64,000 nucleotides of DNA from Dicaeum eximium. Its lineage: Eukaryota > Chordata > Aves > Passeriformes > Dicaeidae. The notes under the pieces were generated by a model. That model did no database searches, had not been told where the DNA came from, and was given only the letters and a program-made list of their open reading frames with translations. Shown in pieces: positions 49,290-63,212 of the stretch. Position 1 is the stretch's first letter. Each line of letters starts with the position of its first letter. A program made the position numbers and the translations under genes. The stretch is taken from NCBI GenBank assembly GCA_013396995.1, contig VWZP01008288.1, forward strand, positions 861,784-925,783, given 5' to 3'.

Positions 49290-50980
49290 CTCTTAATTTC
49301 TCAGTTCTTTGCATGTAAATAGGGCTTAAGCATCTTTTCTCCTTCACACTGTACCTTCCTTATTTAAAATCTCAGGGTCAATGGCTACATTTTGTTAGGG
49401 ATTTGCACAGTCTGTGGCACAAGAGGATACGGCATAGGCTGTGACCTCTAGACAGTCTTATGATACAGGACTCAGTAATATAAAAAATTTATACTATTTG
49501 TTATAAATTATTCTAGATTTTCATTACTGTAAAGCTCAGGAGGCCAATACAAAAACTGGAGAGTGCTGCAAAGCAATATGCCAGAGGAAAAAAGATGTTA
49601 TGGCAAAGCTGCTACACCCTTGAGAGAGGAGCCTCTGAGCATGTGAGTTTTTCCATTTCGGGAGGGGAGACACATTTCGGCTGTGCTGTCATTGCTATGA
49701 TTCCCATTTGAAGCCAAGGAATACTGGAATGACTAATTAAAAATATACATATATAGATATACATATTCTTGAATCAAGTTTAAAGAGGATTAATTTTATG
49801 GCATAAATCCCAAGTCCCTTTGCATGTCTGTAAGGTTCTTGTGGAGAGACAATCAGTGGTTGAATCAGGCTGCAGATACTGGTACTTTTTTCAGGGAAGT
49901 CCAATCACCACCATGAATGGATTTCACCCCCTTTATAAAAATATTTTTTTTAATATAGCAGGGAAGAGAAATTTATGCATGTGTGTGACAAATTTTATGC
50001 TATACTGAGAAGCAGCCCACTGAGAGATTTGGTATCACAACAGAAAAAGCAGAGAAGAGATGTATATAACACAGAGACTGAAAAGCTAAGTAATTGAAAG
50101 TGAGATGAAAAACGAAAAGAAAGGCAAAGAATGCATATTTGGAATACAGCCATAAAGCTCATCTGGAATTGCGGGGAGAGACAGAAAATCAAGGGATAAG
50201 ACGTAGCTGAGCCTTAAGAGTTCAGGTATGCTTAGATCCTGGGCACCAAAAAGGAACAGGAATGAAAGGGAGGAAAGTATTCAGCAACTGTTTACTTCTC
50301 TAGCTGTCTTAGGACCTGGTATGTCAATATGAAGAGAAATGTGGCAGAGGCACGGAGAGCCCTGCTTCTCTACCCTTTTCCAGAAACTGTGGGATGGATT
50401 CTGCAGCTGTAGGGGCAGGAGTCAGCAGAGCAGCCTGGGCTCACTCTTCTCCAGCAAAACAAAGTAATATAAAACAATGCAAAGGGCGTAATAAAACTGC
50501 TATTTAAAACTATTTAACAAACTGCTCCCAAAATAATATTTCTCTCATACAGATGTAAATAGAATGCTGGCTTATTTTATGAAGAAGGCAATGCAAACAA
50601 TCCCATGTAATAGCTAACTCTAAGTTGAAACACTATACCATAATTTCTGTCCATTTTTACTGCAGTTACTTGGTGTGCTGATGCTGACCACAACATTTTC
50701 TAGGGTTCTGTTTGTATTAAGGATCCCCCTGGATTTCACTGAATTATGTGTCTAACACAGCTTTGAGATCACCATTACTTGAATGCTTGGAGGCATCAGT
50801 TAATTTTTGAAGTCTGTCATAGGGATAAAATAGACCACTAAATAATCACAGGAATATTCTGTTTGATTTTGAGAAGATAATTTTCCCTTCTCTGATACCA
50901 TCTGCTTGTATTCTTCTTTTTTGTTAACCACATAAATGACTTATCTGGCTATGAGTCTCATAAAATTGCTTTATTATTCA
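49290..50980. other. unique non-coding DNA
   Basis: Nothing is recognised. If the preceding candidate exon is real, this is its downstream intron. Confidence 0.5.
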
Positions 50981-50983
50981 CAG

Positions 50984-51269
50984 TAAAATCTCTGCTGGCG
51001 TATCACCTCCCCTCTCAGCAGTTCCATGGGTACCATGGAGGAAACTTTGCCCATCAGTACCAGGACATCATCCTGAAAGGCTGAATCTGCAGAGCTCTGG
51101 GCACCCTCAACTCCTGGAGGCACCCATGGGCTTCACAGGAGATTTTGTTGTGTTTATCCCTTTGGATCCAGGGTCTTACTCTGCAGCCAGAATTCCCATT
51201 GAAGTCAGTGTGAGTTATTCACTGGCACTGAAAGCCCATCTCTCCACTTACCTGACAGTACAGTGCAAG
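50984..51269 (+). other. stop-free 96-codon segment with splice-like borders
   Basis: An AG (TTTATTATTCACAG) at 50982-50983 and GCAAG followed by GTACCA at 51270 bracket 286 bases. These are open in the frame containing SAGVSPPLSAVPWVPW, later GFTGDFVVFIPLDPGSYSAA, then LSTYLTVQCK. The phase would be the same as for the 49181 candidate (one base carried in, phase 0 out), so the two could not be joined directly. Local GC is raised, which lowers stop frequency, and no family is recognised. This is probably chance. Confidence 0.12.
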
Positions 51270-51289
51270 GTACCACCCTGAAGTCTGTG

Positions 51290-54200
51290 AGCTGCATGAG
51301 CTTAGGTAGAGAGGCAGTAGGAATGTGGCTAGAAGTGGGATTCCTGGGACCCTTAGCAATATGCAATAATGATTCTTCCTAAAAGCAGGCTTAGAGTATT
51401 TGTGTACTTATGCAAGGTCAGATATACAATAATGAGGGAAAAGTAAGCTTTGCTACTATGGACAAACTACTGTAAAGTGCTGTAACTTCTTCAATATGTC
51501 TGATAAGGGTTCTGGTGGTTTGCTTCCAGCACTGCATGGAGTTAGATTAAGGCATGTCTCTCATTTGGCAATGGTGTGTGAAATAGTTCATGATAACCTC
51601 TGCAGGGACTCCAAGGATAGAACTACTACAACTTACAGGATTCTATTGAGTTCCCAGGGAAATTTACTGCCTTCAAAGAAGTTTTGCTGAGGTCTTAATC
51701 TAATAAAAGATGTATCTTTTATACTCCCATCCCCATGCGAGCATCTTTGCCAACAATGGAATATAAAAGTTTCTGTACATTCTGTAATCAGTGTAATTTA
51801 TTTACGTGACAAAAACCAATGCTGATTTATAGCTGTTGAGTATCTGACATTTTTCTTTTTGTACAAATATTGTAGAGCTTCAATTAACTGTAATAATTCT
51901 ACCATTGCTTTCCCTCTTTCCTTTCCTTTGGCGTCTGTCCTCTTTGTGTGTGTGTGTGTGTGAAAACAACATAGAGCAGAATTTACATTAAAAATAAGAG
52001 AAAAAGTAAAAGAATAAAGAACACCACAGGCTTAGAGTAGAAAAGGATGCTACTATGAGTATTTCCCAAAGAGTAAGTTTGAGGTAATCAGATGAATAAC
52101 ATTTTAGTAATTTTCCAGAAGTGCAACATAAGCAAATACTTCTGTAGGAATACCCACCAACTCTCCCCACCCCATACATTACCTCTGCTAATGAAACAAA
52201 AATGATAGTTTTTTAAGGACTCTTCCCAAGCACAGACCTTGTGACTCAGTACTTTAGTGTTTTACCATCTTGTGTGTGTTCAAACGTGAAGCAGGTTATG
52301 GTGTAGTTCCATGACATCTTACTGTCTTTTATGGAGACTGAACTGGATCTGCATGTGTAATATCCCTCACATCCATGACTCTGTGAAAGACCAAACAGGA
52401 AATTGATAATAGAAAGTTTGAAGGACATCAGTGCACATATAAATGAAATTACTACTTTTACTGGACAATTAAGGCTGAAAAAATACATTTAATTTTTTTG
52501 GAAAAAATAGGTAAAGTAATTATATAACAAATACTACCCTATCTTATATGCAGGAATACAAGCCAATTTGGCCTTAAATGCACCTATTTATATATGAACA
52601 CAAAGCTAATAATACTTTAACATTTTTGACAGAGTCTTTCAGGGATGGTAAAATCTGTATTTCACCACAATTTCATCTTTTTGTCATTTGACCCTAAGCC
52701 CTGTCTAGATAGTTTCAGCCTTTAGTCATGTTTACCATGTTCAGGCTCTGCTGGGTGGTTGAAGGGGTGGGCAGCAGGCAGTGTCCCTGCAGGCTCCTGA
52801 CTGGGTACACTCCTGAGACAGTGTAGAAGCAATGCACTGGGAAGAGATGGCAGATTATCTCACAAATACAGGCAGGGGCTCTCTAGCCAGGAATGTATAT
52901 GCTTGCAAAGGAAAGTTCAAGAGTGAGTTAACAGATTTTGCTCTAATGACATTGTTTTCTTTGCTTGAAAATTTTGCTTGAAAATCTTTGCTTGTCACAA
53001 TTTTCTCATTTAATATTTCATTTCAATGGTATTAATATAAGTTTGGTTTATAAGTGGTTTTGTATTGCTAAAGAATTTCCAAGTGTTCTATTTCTTTGCT
53101 GAGGAAGAATTTTTCTTTTGAAAACTGGTTTTCAGTGGTTTTAAATAACACTGAAAACAGTGCATTTATAATATTCAAAGTGTATAATTTAAGCAGACTT
53201 ACAAATTTTTTATTATATTCAGGAATACATGAGATTATTAGTTGCATATAATGAAACATGTGTTTCTCCCTTGATTTAGGTAGAAATAAAACTAGATTAC
53301 TTAAAAATCTAATTAGACAGAAAACAGAAACAATGAAACAATACCAAGAGATGTGGGCAAATAATTGAAGTACATAGTGGGAATTATTTTCTTTCTATGA
53401 GGAAAATGTAGATATAATAGTCTCAATGGAGAAAATTAATTGTGTTTCACTTAATTAATTTTAATATTAATAGAAAGATCTAATTGAAAAGCTTCAAAAG
53501 AAAAAAAGTCAGCTGAAAGAAGATTGCATAGAAGGAAAAGAAAGTGTTTCAACAAACATAAAACTTTCCTTTTAAAAAACTATTAAAACAGCAACAATCA
53601 TGTGCTCTTCACATTTTGTTTAAATCTCTTTTCAAGGAGTTTGAAAATCAAAAAATATTGCTCTAAAAATGAAGAATATTTTCATTTGTTCAGAAACTTC
53701 ATTCTGCTCAGCTTGGTTTTGCAGATTTTTTTTTCTTTTGTATGTATGAAAGTACTATGAAGATGATGCAAAAAGCTATCAAATCAGAAGAGAAAACAGA
53801 AAAAAGGTATATTGAATTGTAACAAATGCCTATAAAAGATGCATATCCCTACAGGAAAGAGAGCATTGTTTATTATGCCGACCATTTTTGCATCATCAGA
53901 GGGCCTATGCCCCTTAAATCATATTATCTGCAACATTTGCACATCGACCAGTCCTGTCCAGAAAATGCTTTGGTGTACAAGTTGGAAAGATATTTTTCTA
54001 CTGTTTTTTATTAACCCTTGAATGACAGCCTGTTACTTGTTATAATTCCATCAGAAAAAAATCCTTCATCTATTACTAATGCCAATATAATTTCTCCCCA
54101 TTGTACATTTCTTCTCTAGAATTTGAAAGAATATATATGTGCCTATCTTGCAACATCCCTAATTATTAGATAATATTAACTAGGGAATAATAGTGCTGCC

Positions 54201-54590
54201 GGAATGCTGCAATAATGCTCTGGTTGAGGATTCAGGAATAAGGACTGTGGCCCTTGGCTTCAGACAGTAATTCCAAATCTGAAAAGTAAATTTACTGCTA
54301 AAAGGTAATCGTGCTAATCCATCTGAAAGACACTTCATGAGCTGGAGTTTTAAATGTATTCCTTCATCTATTTTTACTGGAGTGCTTGAAGTAAGCCTGT
54401 GATTTCTTTTGGGCACTATTTTTTAAAGCTGGACCAGAAAGACATGGAGATATTAAACATATTTTTTGTATGGAAAAAAACCCCCACAAACTATATATAC
54501 TTCAAAATACTTACTATGTCTAAAAAACATGTTTCTGACAAAGAGGTGCTATCACTAGAATAATTTGTGGCAATAATAGTGCTGGCTTAA
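51290..54590. other. unique non-coding DNA
   Basis: AT-rich unique sequence. A short TG run lies at 51945-51962 and a local repeat of TTTGCTTGAAAA near 52961-52994. No gene is recognised. Confidence 0.5.
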
Positions 54591-54649
54591 CAATGGGGCT
54601 AAATGATCTTAAAGGTCTTTTTCCACTTAAATGATTCTATGATTCTACA
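54591..54649 (+). mobile_element. CR1 LINE 3' tail fragment
   Basis: CAATGGGGCTAAATGATCTT, AAAGGTCTTTTTCCACTTAA and ATGATTCTATGATTCTAC match the sense-strand CR1 end (GATGATCTTTAAGGTCC-type followed by ATTCTATG repeats). Only about 60 bases remain, an extreme 5' truncation. Similarity may begin slightly earlier, near 54580. Confidence 0.85.
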
Positions 54650-57600
54650 TCCTGACCAGGTCAAATATGCAGTTGCTGATTCTAACATAAGGAATGCCTG
54701 GTAGCACTGTGGATGGTTCCATTATTAGAAAAAGTAGAGAAAATTTTTCTCTGCAGCAAGGCAGTTTACTTTATTCTCTGCATTATATTACATAACTCAT
54801 CACTGAGAATTCCTCCTTACAGGTGATTTGACTGCATACTTAAATCTACCCTCTTTGTGCAAAGAAATTGGAAGCACTTCTACACATCACAGAGCAAATA
54901 CTTAAATTCATCAGTCAGCTTTTGTTCAGTTCCTGCTCAGGCATATCTTGTGTTTAAATTGATTTTGTTAAATAAGTGACTAGAATTGACTGCGGAATTT
55001 AAGATAGTTCTATCCCAGAGTGAATTTCAGCTTGGAATGCTCTTAAATTAAAGCAAAACTGGTTAAATGACAGCACAGACTATGAGATTTTGATATCATT
55101 CCTGCAAAATGAAAGAAAGTATGCACAGATATGAGATGATGGTTGTAAAATAAAGCTCTGTTCCGCGTGTCTCAGTTAGATGACAATACACATTTTTTTC
55201 CCCAAAGTAAAAGTAGTTTATCCAAAGAAAAATATAAACCAAAAACTACAATAAAAAATCCTCCACTTGTCTGCTTCTACTGGGTGAATGTCAACACCCA
55301 ATGAACCTGTTGCTTCTTTCACATTTCCATGCTTAATGTAATGACAAGTGACAGATAAGACTAAATATATTTTGTTACTGATGAGAAAAGATACTGGAAT
55401 TTTTGCCAAAATGAAAGAGAAAATTAATTTTAAAATGAATATATAAACCCAAACCAATCTTTTTCTTTATTTTAGTGATGCTCTGTGAATCTGTGATGAT
55501 GTCACAAAGGCATTATGCAGCCTGTAACATGATGTGTTGGCATCTTAACCTCTGTCACCACCCACTTTGTAGAGGATTCAGCGGATGGAGAATGAATGCA
55601 CAAAATAAATTACAAAATAGTAACCTTAATAGTTTCACATTAGAAGACTTGATCCTCGAGAAAATTGGTCAGCTATTCTCTTCCTAGCTTACCACTTCAG
55701 CTACCATTCAACCTCCAAACAATTTAAGACAGTCATATTTGAATTCAGTTCGAGGTGCTCCTACAAATATGGCTTCAAAGAAAACCCAGTGGCAATATTC
55801 AAAGCAAGTATCATGAATTCAACTTGCAAACTTGATGTTCAGAGAAGGAAATAGTGCAGTGTATTTGGTCAAATTAAAATACTGGAAACATTGCATTTAC
55901 AGTAGGACTTTGAGATAGAACTGATACTCCAGAAGTTTTTAACAGATCAAAGTTTTCTAAACCAAGTTTTCTTAACCAATAAATAAATAATTTAGTTCTT
56001 TTTAGTCAACTGGAGAAGAATGACTGCACTTGCTTTTCACAGGTGTGCTTCTTATGTTATTACCCTGCAGGGAGGGATGAGTTAAAAGCTGAAGACTTCA
56101 AAGTAGGATTGTAAAAATGCTCAAGTGACCTTGTAGCTGGGAATAACCCCTGATAAACAGATGTAGTCAGCAGGCTGGTGATCCTCCAGCAGGAATTGAG
56201 TTTATGGTGCCTGCATTTTCAACTCTGCCATGAGGCATCTTTGTGGATCCCATGGTTAGCATGATGGTGATAAATTCACTCTCTGTGAAGATGTTGCCTG
56301 TATGTGCTGACTTACACACACCCCTGATATAGTTTTATGCCTTTATTTTCATTTACATAAAGCACTAGCATAAATACTGTCTGTTACAGAAAAACATTGA
56401 AATTAAGGGGTTTTTCAACACCAAAAACCCATTTTTTAAAGGTTTTTTTTTTTTTGGAGGAAGCTATGACCTATGACTGTATTTGATTAGAATACACCAT
56501 GTCAGCTTATACATAATTTCCAGCATTGGTCTATTTGAAGTGCTGGTTTTAGATTGAGATGCAGATGGCATATTTTGCAAAAGATAGGTCTACTGACTTT
56601 AGGTTTAATTGTAAATGTTTTATCTCTTAGGAACCTGAGATGTTCAGCCTTTGCTTTAGCCCACAGCAAAAATGCAAAAGAAATATGTTTAGCTCTGCAT
56701 AATGCCCAGCTAACCCATGCTGACCTGGGAAATGTAATGAAAGCAAACATCCATGTTTAGACTAGCAGTATGTGAGACTTAGTGACATTGGTATGGATAG
56801 CATGAATTTTACTGCAATACCTTGAAAGTGGAGAGAATTTACCTGAATGTATTTAGTAACAAACAAAAACCATAATTGTCAGGATCCTCTTACAAAAAAG
56901 TCCAATGTAACTATTCTGTTCCTGTACCTTCAAGGAACAAATGAGAATGAATCCAACATTCAGCTACATAGTATTTAGAAAGGAGTCAGGGATGTTAAAA
57001 TTGATTAAATCAGGTTTAATAGAAAAGAATTGCACAAAATTAAATAATTGGCCAAACAATCAGGTCTGCTTAGTCAGTTTTCATGATGTAGTCTGAATCA
57101 ATAAAAAAATATAATTCTTCCCTGGAAAGGGACAAAATCTTAAAAAGGTATGCCACTGAACTAAATCTGTGGTGTATTGTTGCATTTTCATGAGCTGCAG
57201 CTGCCAGAAATCTACCAGATTACATTGCAGGAAGGTATCCATTGACATGTATGCAAAAACAATGTTTATTTGCCATTTCTGTCTCGTGCAGCATTAAATA
57301 AGCAATGTTAACATCAGTCTATTCAGTTGCTCCATTTGAAAGGCAAAATAACAATTGAAACAAATGTTCTCTATTGGTTTTAACATCTGTTTGCTGTTTC
57401 AGAGAGAATAAAAATAGGAAGGGAAAAAATACTGTTATCTATAAAGTCCTGTTATGAACATGACTGCTGAAATAATACCATAATGGTGTTAATATTAGAC
57501 CTATTACAGCTCAAAACACCACTTGTGCTTTGGAAGAATTTCCTCCTTCTGAGTATATTGGAAAGAGCTACACAAGACTGAAAGGTTTAATGTAGGCTTG

Positions 57601-57660
57601 TCAGAGCTACACTAATTTTTCTTTGAGGTTTAGAGGTTTGTGGAGGGGAGGAAGGAAGAA
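54650..57660. other. unique non-coding DNA
   Basis: No gene or repeat family is recognised. Two plus-strand open frames start near AG dinucleotides preceded by pyrimidines (55475-55687 and 56554-56760), but neither has a usable donor or a recognisable product. A T run lies near 56443-56454. Confidence 0.5.
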
Positions 57661-57769
57661 GAAAAAGAAAAGAAAAGAAAAGAAAAGAAAAGAAAAGAAA
57701 AGAAAAGAAAAGAAAAGAAAAGAAAAGAAAAGAAAAGAAAAGAAAAGAAAAGAAAAGAAAAGAAAAAAA
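57661..57769. repeat. AAAAG pentanucleotide array, about 109 bp
   Basis: About 21 units of AAAAG (GAAAA) follow a purine-rich lead-in GGAGGGGAGGAAGGAAGAAG and end in a short A run. The plus strand is pure polypurine. The lysine/arginine/glutamate- or phenylalanine/serine-rich frames across it are artefacts. Confidence 0.97.
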
Positions 57770-60700
57770 TCCATAAAGCTTTTATTGAACTGGACAGAAA
57801 TATTCCTCACTGGATTCAAGCTGGACTATATACTTCAATCTCTGCAGGTTATCTAAGGCAGATGTGGCCCATGACTCATGTTTGATGGAAGACTAGGGAG
57901 CAATTCAGAATTTACCACTGAACTAAGTAAAGAAGCTATACATTATGCATCTAGGACTAAAAAGGGGAGCAAGATGATGCTAGACATCAAAGGGGAAAAA
58001 GAATCCAGTTATTTAATCATCTAAAAGATGAATCTGTGTCTTGCATGTCAAGCCTGTTAGAGAGATGTCACTAAAGTAGCTCAGAAGTGCATTTTTGCTT
58101 TATTCTCATGTGACATTGCCTAAAATATTACTGAAGTGTGAAATATTAATAAAGTTACCTTCATGATGTCCATTTCAGACAAGATTGCAAGGGAAGGATA
58201 GAAAGCATTATCCTAGTGTTTCTAATCAGGAATTTAGGAGTGGCGATTTTACATTTCACATGTTCCTTTAGCCCTGCATAATGTCTTGTGTGGGTTTTTC
58301 ATGTTTTTGGCTTGAGAAGAGTCCTCAGTGAACTGTTTGTTCTGCACAAGCAGAACTAGTAGATTAAGCACAGATTGGGACCAGGATATGTGTGTGTTCT
58401 GCAAAGCTGAAGAAAGACCCCTTCCCTTCCCTCCATACAGAGCTATGGCAGACTGGATTTCTTTGCATCAAGGGCATCTCTGTGGCCCCTGCCTCTGCCT
58501 GTGCTGACATCTGTGGCTGGGAGATGTTTAAGATTGGGACATGGGATCAGGCTAACCACAAATGACTGAGGATAGAAGGACTGCAGGCTTTACTCTCTTT
58601 AAAGCTAATTTTCTGGCTCTGTATCTTGGAGACCTTGAAAACTCTATCTTTTAAGACTATGTACTGAGCCTAACATAAGGATGCTGAAGTGTTTTCACAG
58701 GGTTTCAAGATTAATTTTGTTAAGCTTAATTAAAGTTCTGAAACATCAAAGTAAACCTGGCACCTGGACTCCTGCAGAGCATGCAGAAATGCCAGACTAA
58801 TAATACCCTTCTGATCACTGATTCAGTAGTTTCAGAACATTTCTGGGTTTTTTCAGTCTATTTCTACCTCACACCCAGTGAAAAACCACCTGAAATGCCT
58901 TTAGACAAGTCGTCTGCATTCCAAATGATGTTGTTTACCTCTGTTCTTCAAATATTCCTCAGACATTACAGTTGGTATCACTCTAATTATCATTCCCTAT
59001 CTTTCACTCTAAAAAGTTTTCCAAAGCACCATTTCATATATGGTAAATTGAAGGAAAAAGTAGATTTTCAGATATTGCAGCCAAAAACTTTACCATCACT
59101 GGATGGGAATTTTCTACACATCTAAATATTTCACTCTAGTCTTGAAGAATGTACCTCTCTTGCTTTGAATTGGTGCAGTTCTCTTAAAGATTTCTGTACA
59201 TAATATACAAATTCATGAAATTTCAGGTTTGTGGCTTACAGACAGAGAAAATAAGGCTAACAAAGAGTGAAGCAAAGAAAAAACTCCCACAGGGTAGCAA
59301 TTTGGAAAGATTGCTAAATGGCCTCATTACCTCCCATAGCTGTAGCTAACCAGACAATTGGATGCAGCTTCCATGGCGGCTCAAAACCATGAGAAAAGGA
59401 TTGGCTGGTAATGAGGATGGAGATTTTGCACACCAATTTCAGGCCTATAGAAATAGTAATGCTGTTGGTCATCAGAAGGGAGCTTGGAGCACTCAGAAAA
59501 GAAAAAGTATTCCAAAAACAGGAAAAAATGAGCCATGGCATGATTTTCTTCCAAGGGAGAGGTGGATGCAATAGTCCTGGCAGGGAAGAAGCCCAGCCTA
59601 CAGATAGCCATGGGGCCACCCAGTGTGGGAATTAGAATTGCTACCTTTGAGAGCAGCCAACTGCAGGAAAAGAGAGGGTAAGCTTCACTAAAAGCCCCAT
59701 TTCACCAAAAGGCTCACTCAAGGGTCAGAGAAATGCAAGAGAACCTGTCTGAGCCCCTTGTATCAAATTATCAGTACAGGTTCCTCCTGAAGGACTTTGT
59801 CCCAGGTGTGGACAAAGAATCCCTGGCAGTGTTGAGCCATGAAAATGGAGAAGGTCTGCACTAATATTTCTCATGTCCTTCAGCAGTCTGCCATCAGATT
59901 TTTGCCTGCAATGTCAGGGCATCTGTGGCTTGAGAAAATGCCACCTGTTCTGCACAGGACAGATCCTATTTTCTCTCTCACTGGGCCAATTCTAAGAGCT
60001 TGGGACAGTGATTTCTACCTAACTTTTAACTCCCAGAGATTTTTTAAATTTGCATGTTTTTTCTTTCTTTCTTTACTATCCAGGTCTATTTAGTAAGGAG
60101 AGCTACTGCCAACAGATGGATCACAAAAGCTTATGTTCCTTCTAATGAAACCAATCCTCCTAATTTACTTTTCCCTGCAGAATGCTTTTATGTTTTCCTC
60201 ATTTCTTTAGAGGGCAACTCTCAAAATTATTTGTTTGACCATGTTCCCAGGGTGGTATTTGTGATGTAATAAAACATAAACATAAAAAAAGATAGCTATG
60301 CTTAGTTTAAAAGTCAGACAGGTTTCACAGGTGTTGCTGAAGAGCCTTCAATTATGTAGAAGTGACACAATAGCATCACAATTGCTGTTACCTTGGATGA
60401 ATATTCATGAACAGATTAGATTTGTAGTAGTACTGAGTGAAGTTCAAAAGGTCTAGGGTTAAGTTTTGATGCAGAGAAGTATTCAAATGTTGGGATGCTT
60501 ATCTGCAGCAAATAACTTTTATTGAGGCATGAATATGAGAGGTCTGAAATCAGTGCAAGTTTGACCTCTGACACAGAGAGCTAGGTTTAAGTCACTGACT
60601 AATTATTAAAAAAAAATCTGTCTGTAAAACATAGGAAAATAAATCCCTTAAAGAAATCCCTGTGAAGCACACTACACCAATTTTCAGGCCTTCACTGAGC

Positions 60701-60893
60701 TGTTGTTCGAAGGCCAGTTTGCACAGCACATTTCAAGCATAATGAAAACCAACCTTTGCCTACGCCAGACAAGCTTTAAACTATTTAATTAATTCAGTAA
60801 AGCATGCTGACTGAACATCAGCCAAATGTTTTTAACTTCAGTCTTTGATATCAGACATATTCCTTTGATTTTGCCCAGAATTTTTTCCAGAAG
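57770..60893. other. unique non-coding DNA
   Basis: No gene is recognised. The open frame 58781-59125 (114 codons, plus) has ordinary amino-acid composition but no known domain and no supporting splice or promoter signal. Frames at 59314-59635 overlap on both strands. Confidence 0.5.
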
Positions 60894-60941
60894 TTCTTTA
60901 TTTATTATTATTTATTTATTTATTTATTTATTCTTTATTTA
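60894..60941. repeat. TTTA/TTA simple repeat
   Basis: TTATTATTATTTATTTATTT-type tetranucleotide units, about ten in number, with a CTTTATTT interruption at the end. Confidence 0.9.
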
Positions 60942-63140
60942 ACCTGGGTTTTAAAGTGGCACAAACCTCTTCTAATTTTTTTTTCTAAAATAATTTCTTT
61001 TGTCAGACAGGAATTGATTCTTCTTCAAAAAGCAGTGGAACAATAAAAAAAAACACTAATTATCTCAGTTCTGTAGCTTAGGAAAGGAGGAAGTTTAGAA
61101 TTATCTCCTACCTTTAGGTGACTAACATCCTAAAAATTTAGATCTTCAGTCTCAAGATTACCAGCTGAAATCTCCTCTCTGGTGGCTTTATGTCAGCTTA
61201 GACATGTAAAGAGGAATTCACTGCTAAAAGGAGTGCATCAAACTTCCAAACATACAATGAATGAATGGGAAACTGGTTAGAGTTTTTTTGAATTATGAAT
61301 GCTAAAGTGCCTTGGCTCTTGTGAGAATAAGATTTTTCAGTTCTTTAATCCATTGAAAAAAAAACCCCAAACCTAAAATATAAGGCTTTTGTTTATGCAC
61401 AGAGGTACAAATAAATATTTGCAATTTGTGCAAATTGCTGGGGATAAAATCTGAATTTTCTTCCAGTACAGAACTGACATACAAGAAAATCAAGATGAGG
61501 ATCTCACCCATGAAGAAAGATGCATTTTCAACCTGGGGAGCTGCAATAGGAACTGACAGCAATTTTCTCAGATGAAAATAGATAAACTCATTGAACTTTC
61601 TGTCAAGGCTCCACTGTTTCAGCTTTTACACATATAATTTCGTTATTCATTGGAAAAATATGAGATGCCCTAAAATGAAAAAATGCCATCTCCCCAAGGA
61701 AAATTTAATATACAACACATGATCATAAACAGGAGAAAAATTACCAGGGTGCTTTTACCTGTTTTGATGAGATGCTACACTGATAGAAAATTTCTGAAGT
61801 CTGTCCATCATGAGTCCAGTGAGGAAACAGAATATTATGTCCCCTGAAGATCCTGTGCTCCTCATAGAATTCTTTCAGCTAAGGAGAAGAAGCATTTGAG
61901 CCACCTTTATGAATCTCAGCCTAAAGAAATTTCCTTATAATTTCCAGCCTGCATAAGATTCTTTCTACTGAGTGTTCCCTTCAAACAAGAACCATGACCT
62001 TTTCATGCCATGCCTTGACTTTATAGGTCTATATTTCATCTGAATGATTTATTTTAGTTTATTGGATACAGCAACACTGTGACTGGTATGCTTATAATAT
62101 TATGCTTTTTTATTTTTTTAGTACTAGGAAGAAGAACTTCTCTGCTCTCCCACTTTTTTATTCCAGTCTCTCTTAAGCTTAGCCACCCTTTCCCACTGTT
62201 GTTTACATTTCACCGTATTTCCACACCCTGTCTTGGGAACTGCATGTGTTCTGGAAGAACCTAGTAAATTCTGACATTCTCCTGTGGGGTGTGAAAGGGC
62301 TCCTCTCCTCCAGGGCTGAGGGAGAAGTTTCACAGCTTGCATTTCTCTGATGCATTCACTGGAGTCACTGTGGCTAGGCTCAGCTGCAAAGTGCCTGACT
62401 TTTCACAAGGTATCAAAGCCTCACTGCACCCTACCAGATAAGACAGCAGAGGAGTGACACCTGCAGACTAACTTTTTTTTTCCTTACATGCATTCAGTTT
62501 GAAGTGGGGTGCAGAAAATATTTGTGATGTATGGGCCATTCCAGGCAAGCAAGGAAAGAAAGGGGTATTGGAAATAGACGTAAGGGAAATAAGTGGAAAC
62601 ACTAAAACTGAAGTGAAAATACCCTCTCAGTCAGAAAGTAAGATAGAAAGTACTTTGCATGTAGCCTTAAAGAGTTGAGGTCCAATGTTTGATTTCAATC
62701 ATGCTTTTCATATATACACCATTTTCTTTGGCCCCAGAAGGTTCATGAGCTATTTTTAAGAAAAAAATGTAGAAAAAGAAGCCCAAGTCAATGACCTTAA
62801 ATTTACTGTTGAGGAGCCTACAGTTTTACTGGAACTTCTGTTTCTCTTTTTTGGATGCAAACCAAAGCTTAAAAGTGACTGGCTCAGTGGTATTTTACTG
62901 AGTCAAAACTATGGTCATACGGTGGCTTAGGACTGAAGCATTTTCTCAAGAAGGAGCTGAGTAAATGTCTCCATTTCAGTTGTGGCATATGGCCTCAGAT
63001 CTCAGGTTCTGCACCCTGAACCCCCCATTTCATAGGGAAGAGTGCTGGTGAAGAGTTCCTTGGGCCTTCAACCATCAGCTATAGAAATGTGTGCTCTTTC
63101 AGAGAAGAGGAAAGTGGAAGGCAAGGCCAACCACAAGGGA
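60942..63140. other. unique non-coding DNA
   Basis: AT-rich with no open frame above 90 codons and no recognised element. The flank of the TTTA repeat on the left (60770-60880) is motif-rich and repeat-free, but nothing further can be said. Confidence 0.5.
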
Positions 63141-63144
63141 GTTT

Positions 63145-63212
63145 TGGGGGGTTTTTTTGAATAGTTGGTTGTTTTTTGTTGTTGTTTTTGGTTTTTGTCA
63201 TGGGTTTTGTTT
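63145..63212. repeat. T/G low-complexity tract
   Basis: GGGGGGTTTTTTTG is followed by TTGTTGTTTTTGG and GTTTTGTTTGTT units. It resembles the A/C-rich tracts at 35880 and 43115 but on the opposite strand. A third type of feature is not needed to explain it. Confidence 0.8.

Noticed and set aside
47039..51839. 17-base word TGATTTATAGCTGTTGA present at 47039 and 51823
   Set aside because: A single 17-base match in AT-rich DNA of this length is not unlikely by chance, and the flanks do not match.
55475..55687. Possible exon after TTCTTTATTTTAG
   Set aside because: Good acceptor-like tract, but no usable donor, and the frame opens with several in-frame methionines without a family match.
56554..56760. 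Possible exon after TTTATCTCTTAG
   Set aside because: The acceptor is acceptable, but the only downstream GT (GTAATGA) is a poor donor and the peptide is not recognised.
57607..57885. Lys/Arg/Glu-rich and Phe/Ser-rich frames
   Set aside because: Pure translation of the AAAAG pentamer array.
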